Origin: an uncultured Gemmatimonadota bacterium
GTDB lineage: Bacteria > Gemmatimonadota > Gemmatimonadetes > Gemmatimonadales > Gemmatimonadaceae
DNA: 7,045 bases
Direction of reading: 5' to 3'
NCBI GenBank assembly: GCA_946887155.1
Contig: CAMPKM010000151.1
Coordinates: 1-7,045 of the forward strand
Of the stretch, positions 5,558-7,045 are shown piece by piece; positions within the stretch are counted from its first letter, which is position 1, and every line of letters begins with the position of its first letter. Made by a program: the position numbers and the translations under genes. The notes under the pieces were generated by a model. That model saw nothing but the letters and a program-made list of their open reading frames with translations, did no database searches and was not told where the DNA came from.

Positions 5558-6925
5558 GTGTTAGACGACCTTCCCGCCCGCCTGGCTCAACAGTTCGAGT
5601 CCACCCACACGATCCAGTTCGAGATCAGTGGGGCGGGCATGTCGCGCGTCTTCGTCGCGGAAGAAAAGGCGCTCAACCGGAAGGTTGTCATCAAGGTCCT
5701 GAGCCCCCAGCTCGCCGCCGCGGTGTCGGTCGAACGGTTCGAACGCGAGATCATGGTGCTCGCCGGGCTGCACCACCCTAACGTCGTTCCCGTCCTCAGC
5801 GCCGGCATACTCGGCAACCTGCCGTATTTCATCATGCCGTTCGTCAGCGGCGAGTCGCTGCGGGCGCGCATGGCCCGTGGTCCGCTATCGATCCGCGAGA
5901 CGGTCGGCATCCTGCGCGACGTCACCCGCGCGCTGGCATATGCGCACGCCAGCGGCATCGTCCACCGTGACATCAAGCCCGACAACATCATGCTCACCGG
6001 CTCGGCCGCGGTGGTGACCGATTTCGGCGTCGCCAAGGCCGTGTCGGCGTCGCGCAACCGGTACGTCGCCGAGGGGCAGTCGATCACCGGTGTCGGCATA
6101 TCGTTAGGTACGCCGCAATACATGGCGCCCGAGCAGGCCGCCGCCGATCCCAATGCCGACCACCGTGTCGACCTCTACGCGATCGGCATCGTCGGCTACG
6201 AGATGCTCCTCGGTTCGCCGCCTTTCTTCGGCCGCACACCGCAGGGCGTCCTGGCGGCGCAGTTGACGGAACTGCCCGCCCCGCTGGCTGCCCGCCGCTA
6301 CGACATCCCGGTGGCGCTGGCCGACATCGTCATGCAATGCCTCGAGAAGGATCCTAACGACAGGCCGAAGAATGCCGGCGACGTCCAGCGCGTCCTCGAC
6401 AGCGCGGACGCCATCGGCGGTCCGGTCGCGGCGCGTCCCGAGACGGTAACCCGCAAGCGCTGGGAGCGGAATATCCGCCGCGGGTGGATCGTAGCCGCGT
6501 TAGGCGCGATTGCGGCCCTGTGGGCCTGGACGTTCTGGCCGAAAGCGCCGCCGCCGCCGGCGATCACGGTGGCGCCGAGCGCGGTGCGCGTCGTCCGTCC
6601 GTCGCTGCCGACCAGCGCCGACAGCGGCATCACGCTGCCGTTCCTGAATGCGATCGAAGCCTCGCTGGTGCGGAACGGCCTGCAGGTGTTCAGCGCACCC
6701 GTTCAAGACGTCGCCGCTCCGCCGATGTACCTGATCGAATCTTCGGTGCAGCGCTCCGGCGCCCGCGCCCGCGTGAACATCCGCCTGATCGACCCCGATC
6801 CGTCGGTGCCCGTCTGGGTGCACCAGCAGGACTTCGCCGTCGACAGCATCCTGACGGCCCAGGACGACGTGGCCGCCCGCGTGAGCGAGGCCGTGACACA
6901 GGCCGTGGGTCGCCGGAAAGGTTAG
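5558..6925 (+). CDS. transmembrane Ser/Thr protein kinase with short extracytoplasmic domain
   Basis: A 455-residue paralogue of the first kinase, closely similar through the catalytic domain (GAGMSRVFVAEE, MPFVSGESLRARMARG). Landmarks: glycine loop SGAGMSRV (24-31), where the first Gly is replaced by Ser24; Lys46 in VVIKVL; Glu64; HRDIKPDN (136-143); DFG (155-157); SLGTPQYMAPE (182-192); Asp205; DRP at 268-270. One membrane segment (about 310-327) follows a basic stretch RKRWERNIRR, then a proline-rich PPPP linker and an extracytoplasmic domain (about 335-450). The domain recalls the TolB-like fold of the first kinase (YLIESSVQRSGARARVNIRLID) but no TPRs follow. The start is GTG at 5558, with only a weak AAGAG upstream; the next in-frame ATG (5639) lies inside the glycine loop. 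It is preceded by the 17-bp repeat array. The stop codon TAG overlaps a GTTAGG motif. Ligand and targets unknown. Confidence 0.92.
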   Translation: MLDDLPARLAQQFESTHTIQFEISGAGMSRVFVAEEKALNRKVVIKVLSPQLAAAVSVERFEREIMVLAGLHHPNVVPVLSAGILGNLPYFIMPFVSGESLRARMARGPLSIRETVGILRDVTRALAYAHASGIVHRDIKPDNIMLTGSAAVVTDFGVAKAVSASRNRYVAEGQSITGVGISLGTPQYMAPEQAAADPNADHRVDLYAIGIVGYEMLLGSPPFFGRTPQGVLAAQLTELPAPLAARRYDIPVALADIVMQCLEKDPNDRPKNAGDVQRVLDSADAIGGPVAARPETVTRKRWERNIRRGWIVAALGAIAALWAWTFWPKAPPPPAITVAPSAVRVVRPSLPTSADSGITLPFLNAIEASLVRNGLQVFSAPVQDVAAPPMYLIESSVQRSGARARVNIRLIDPDPSVPVWVHQQDFAVDSILTAQDDVAARVSEAVTQAVGRRKG

Positions 6926-7045
6926 GCAGGCAACGGCATCCCGATCAGTGGCGTCTTTCCTGTGCCGTGAAGCGAAATATCGCCGCTCACGTCGCCTGCG
7001 ACCCCGCGCGGAAGGCACTGGGCACGGCTCCCGTCCACCGCCGGA

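Noticed and set aside
6500..7018. Minus-strand open frame of 172 codons overlapping the end of the second kinase.
   Set aside because: It lies mostly antisense to a well-supported coding region and its composition (runs of R, G, H) is that of a shadow frame in high-GC DNA.

Overview
The window looks like chromosomal DNA of a high-GC, Gram-negative bacterium, most likely a member of the Gemmatimonadota or a near relative. The grounds are the style of the two membrane-anchored Ser/Thr kinases (a GAGMSRVFVAEE glycine loop, and extracytoplasmic TolB-like and TPR sensor parts), non-ATG starts, strong G/C third-position bias, and a lipoprotein signal that implies an outer envelope. The taxonomic call is inference; no rRNA or marker gene is present.

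Layout. At 1-55 there is an 11-bp tandem repeat, followed by a large receptor-type kinase with a TPR tail (109-3237). From 3238 to 4100 no intact gene is visible. This stretch holds a 75-bp remnant of an M48 peptidase gene directly behind the kinase stop, two inverted copies of a 127-bp imperfectly palindromic element (3364-3490 and 3843-3969), a partial third copy (3611-3689), and short direct repeats (3956-4020). A complete M48 metallopeptidase lipoprotein follows (4101-4889) with a good ribosome binding site. The next 668 bases hold a candidate structured RNA or terminator (5150-5254) and about fifteen units of a degenerate 17-bp tandem repeat (5261-5513). A second, shorter receptor kinase without TPRs ends the window (5558-6925). 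The last 120 bases (6926-7045) show nothing I can name.

Working together. Both kinases have a cytoplasmic catalytic domain and an extracytoplasmic C-terminal part, and the M48 enzyme is predicted to sit in the same envelope compartment as a lipoprotein. A role in envelope sensing or stress is plausible but only inferred from adjacency. All genes point the same way, but the large repeat-filled gaps argue against a single simple operon.

The most unusual signals are not genes: a heptamer CGTTAGG/CCTAACG occurs nine times and draws in rare codons; each kinase gene is preceded by its own tandem repeat array; and the RNA candidate at 5150-5254 has a long nested stem followed by seven T.
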